A stretch of 6,662 nt of DNA from Cypionkella sp. GTDB taxonomy: Bacteria > Pseudomonadota > Alphaproteobacteria > Rhodobacterales > Rhodobacteraceae. The stretch is from positions 1 through 6,662 of the forward strand of contig JAGPBG010000130.1 in NCBI GenBank assembly GCA_018063485.1. Direction: 5' to 3'. Shown here one piece after another: positions 6,009-6,662 of the stretch (position 1 is its first letter; each line of letters starts with the position of its first letter). Position numbers and translations under genes: made by a program. A model generated the notes under the pieces. It was given only the letters and a program-made list of their open reading frames with translations, searched no databases and was not told the DNA's origin.

Positions 6009-6662
6009 TCACCCGCGCCTTGGCCGACCTGCAGGCGCTTGCCGATCCGGCCAAATCCGCTGAGGCGGCTGCCTATCACAAGGCAGACCGGCCTTATCTG
6101 GGGATCAAGGTGCCCCAGATCGACGATCTGGCCGACCAATGGCGCGCCGAGTGCAGCCTTGAGGATCGTATTCAACTGGCTGCCGATCTGTGGCAGACAA
6201 ACATCCACGAGGCCCGCATCGCCGCCGCCAAACTGCTGACTCAGGCGCGCATCCGCCCCGATGAGGCCGCCTGGGATCTGATCTGCCAATGGGTGCCGCA
6301 GTTTGACGCCTGGGCCATAGCGGATCACGCCTGTATCGCTGCGCAAAAACGCATCACCGCCGATCCTGCCCGGATCGACACCGTCGAAGGCTGGACCACC
6401 CACCCCAATATGTGGACCCGCCGCGCCGCCCTGGTCGCCACCCTGCCCTTTACCAAGCAGAATTTCCCCAAACCCTTTGAGGTGGAAATCCGCGAGCGTG
6501 TTCTTGGCTGGGCCGCGATTTATATCGACGACAAGGAGTGGTTCATCCAGAAAGCCGTCGCCTGGTGGCTGCGCGATCTGTCCAAACACGATCCCGCCCG
6601 AACAGCGGCGTTTCTGGAGCAACACGGCGAGCGGATGAAACCCTTCGCCCGCAAAGAAGCCG
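6005..6662 (+). CDS. DNA alkylation repair protein, AlkD-like (3' end cut by window)
   Basis: The frame is open from ATG 6005 to the right edge, giving 219 residues without a stop; family members are around 220-240 residues, so little is missing. It resembles the HEAT-repeat DNA glycosylases of the AlkC/AlkD family, which remove N3- and N7-alkylated purines. Residues matching Bacillus cereus AlkD can be seen: 'WAIAD' (103-107, for Trp109 and the key Asp113), 'MWTRRAAL' (136-143, for the Arg148 region) and 'FIQKAVAWWLRD' (180-191, Trp187). The rest is mostly helical, as expected for HEAT-like repeats. Its ATG overlaps the glmS stop in an ATGA, with no clear ribosome site of its own, so it is probably translated by coupling to glmS. 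I am fairly sure of the family; its true substrate is not shown by the sequence. Confidence 0.85.
   Translation, partial: MITRALADLQALADPAKSAEAAAYHKADRPYLGIKVPQIDDLADQWRAECSLEDRIQLAADLWQTNIHEARIAAAKLLTQARIRPDEAAWDLICQWVPQFDAWAIADHACIAAQKRITADPARIDTVEGWTTHPNMWTRRAALVATLPFTKQNFPKPFEVEIRERVLGWAAIYIDDKEWFIQKAVAWWLRDLSKHDPARTAAFLEQHGERMKPFARKEA

Overview
The window is GC-rich, gene-dense bacterial chromosome that looks like an alphaproteobacterium of the Rhodobacterales (Rhodobacter/Paracoccus/Roseobacter group). The best evidence is NuoA and the NuoB N-terminus, which closely resemble the versions I know from that order. The GC-rich third codon positions and the TTGAC-type promoter elements agree. 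The assignment rests on recognition by eye, not a search.

Layout: two gene blocks diverge from an intergenic region at 2652-2828. The leftward (minus-strand) block is gph (HAD phosphatase of the phosphoglycolate phosphatase type), a 148-base leader, a DegT/DnrJ/EryC1/StrS-family PLP aminotransferase, a 173-base gap with a candidate promoter, then nuoA and the first 23 codons of nuoB, which run off the left edge. The rightward (plus-strand) block is glmU, glmS and a DNA alkylation repair (AlkD-like) gene that is cut by the right edge. These three are packed with no gaps: TAA directly followed by ATG at glmU/glmS, and an ATGA overlap at glmS/AlkD-like.

Function: GlmS makes glucosamine-6-phosphate from fructose-6-phosphate and glutamine. 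GlmU later acetylates glucosamine-1-phosphate and uridylylates it to UDP-GlcNAc, the precursor of peptidoglycan and lipid A. The third gene of that operon is a probable DNA repair protein with no obvious link to amino-sugar synthesis. The nuo genes begin the respiratory complex I operon. The aminotransferase belongs to a family that usually acts on keto-sugars bound to nucleotides, but no partner sugar-modifying enzyme lies beside it.

The least explained sequence is a perfect 17-bp direct repeat (three copies, 2691-2740) in the divergent intergenic region. No stretch above 300 bases lacks a gene. I saw no insertion sequence, CRISPR array, convincing tRNA/rRNA gene or clear intrinsic terminator. 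Most of the window is ordinary housekeeping DNA, and I do not see a clearly new system in it. The repeat and the repair gene coupled to glmS are the points worth following up.
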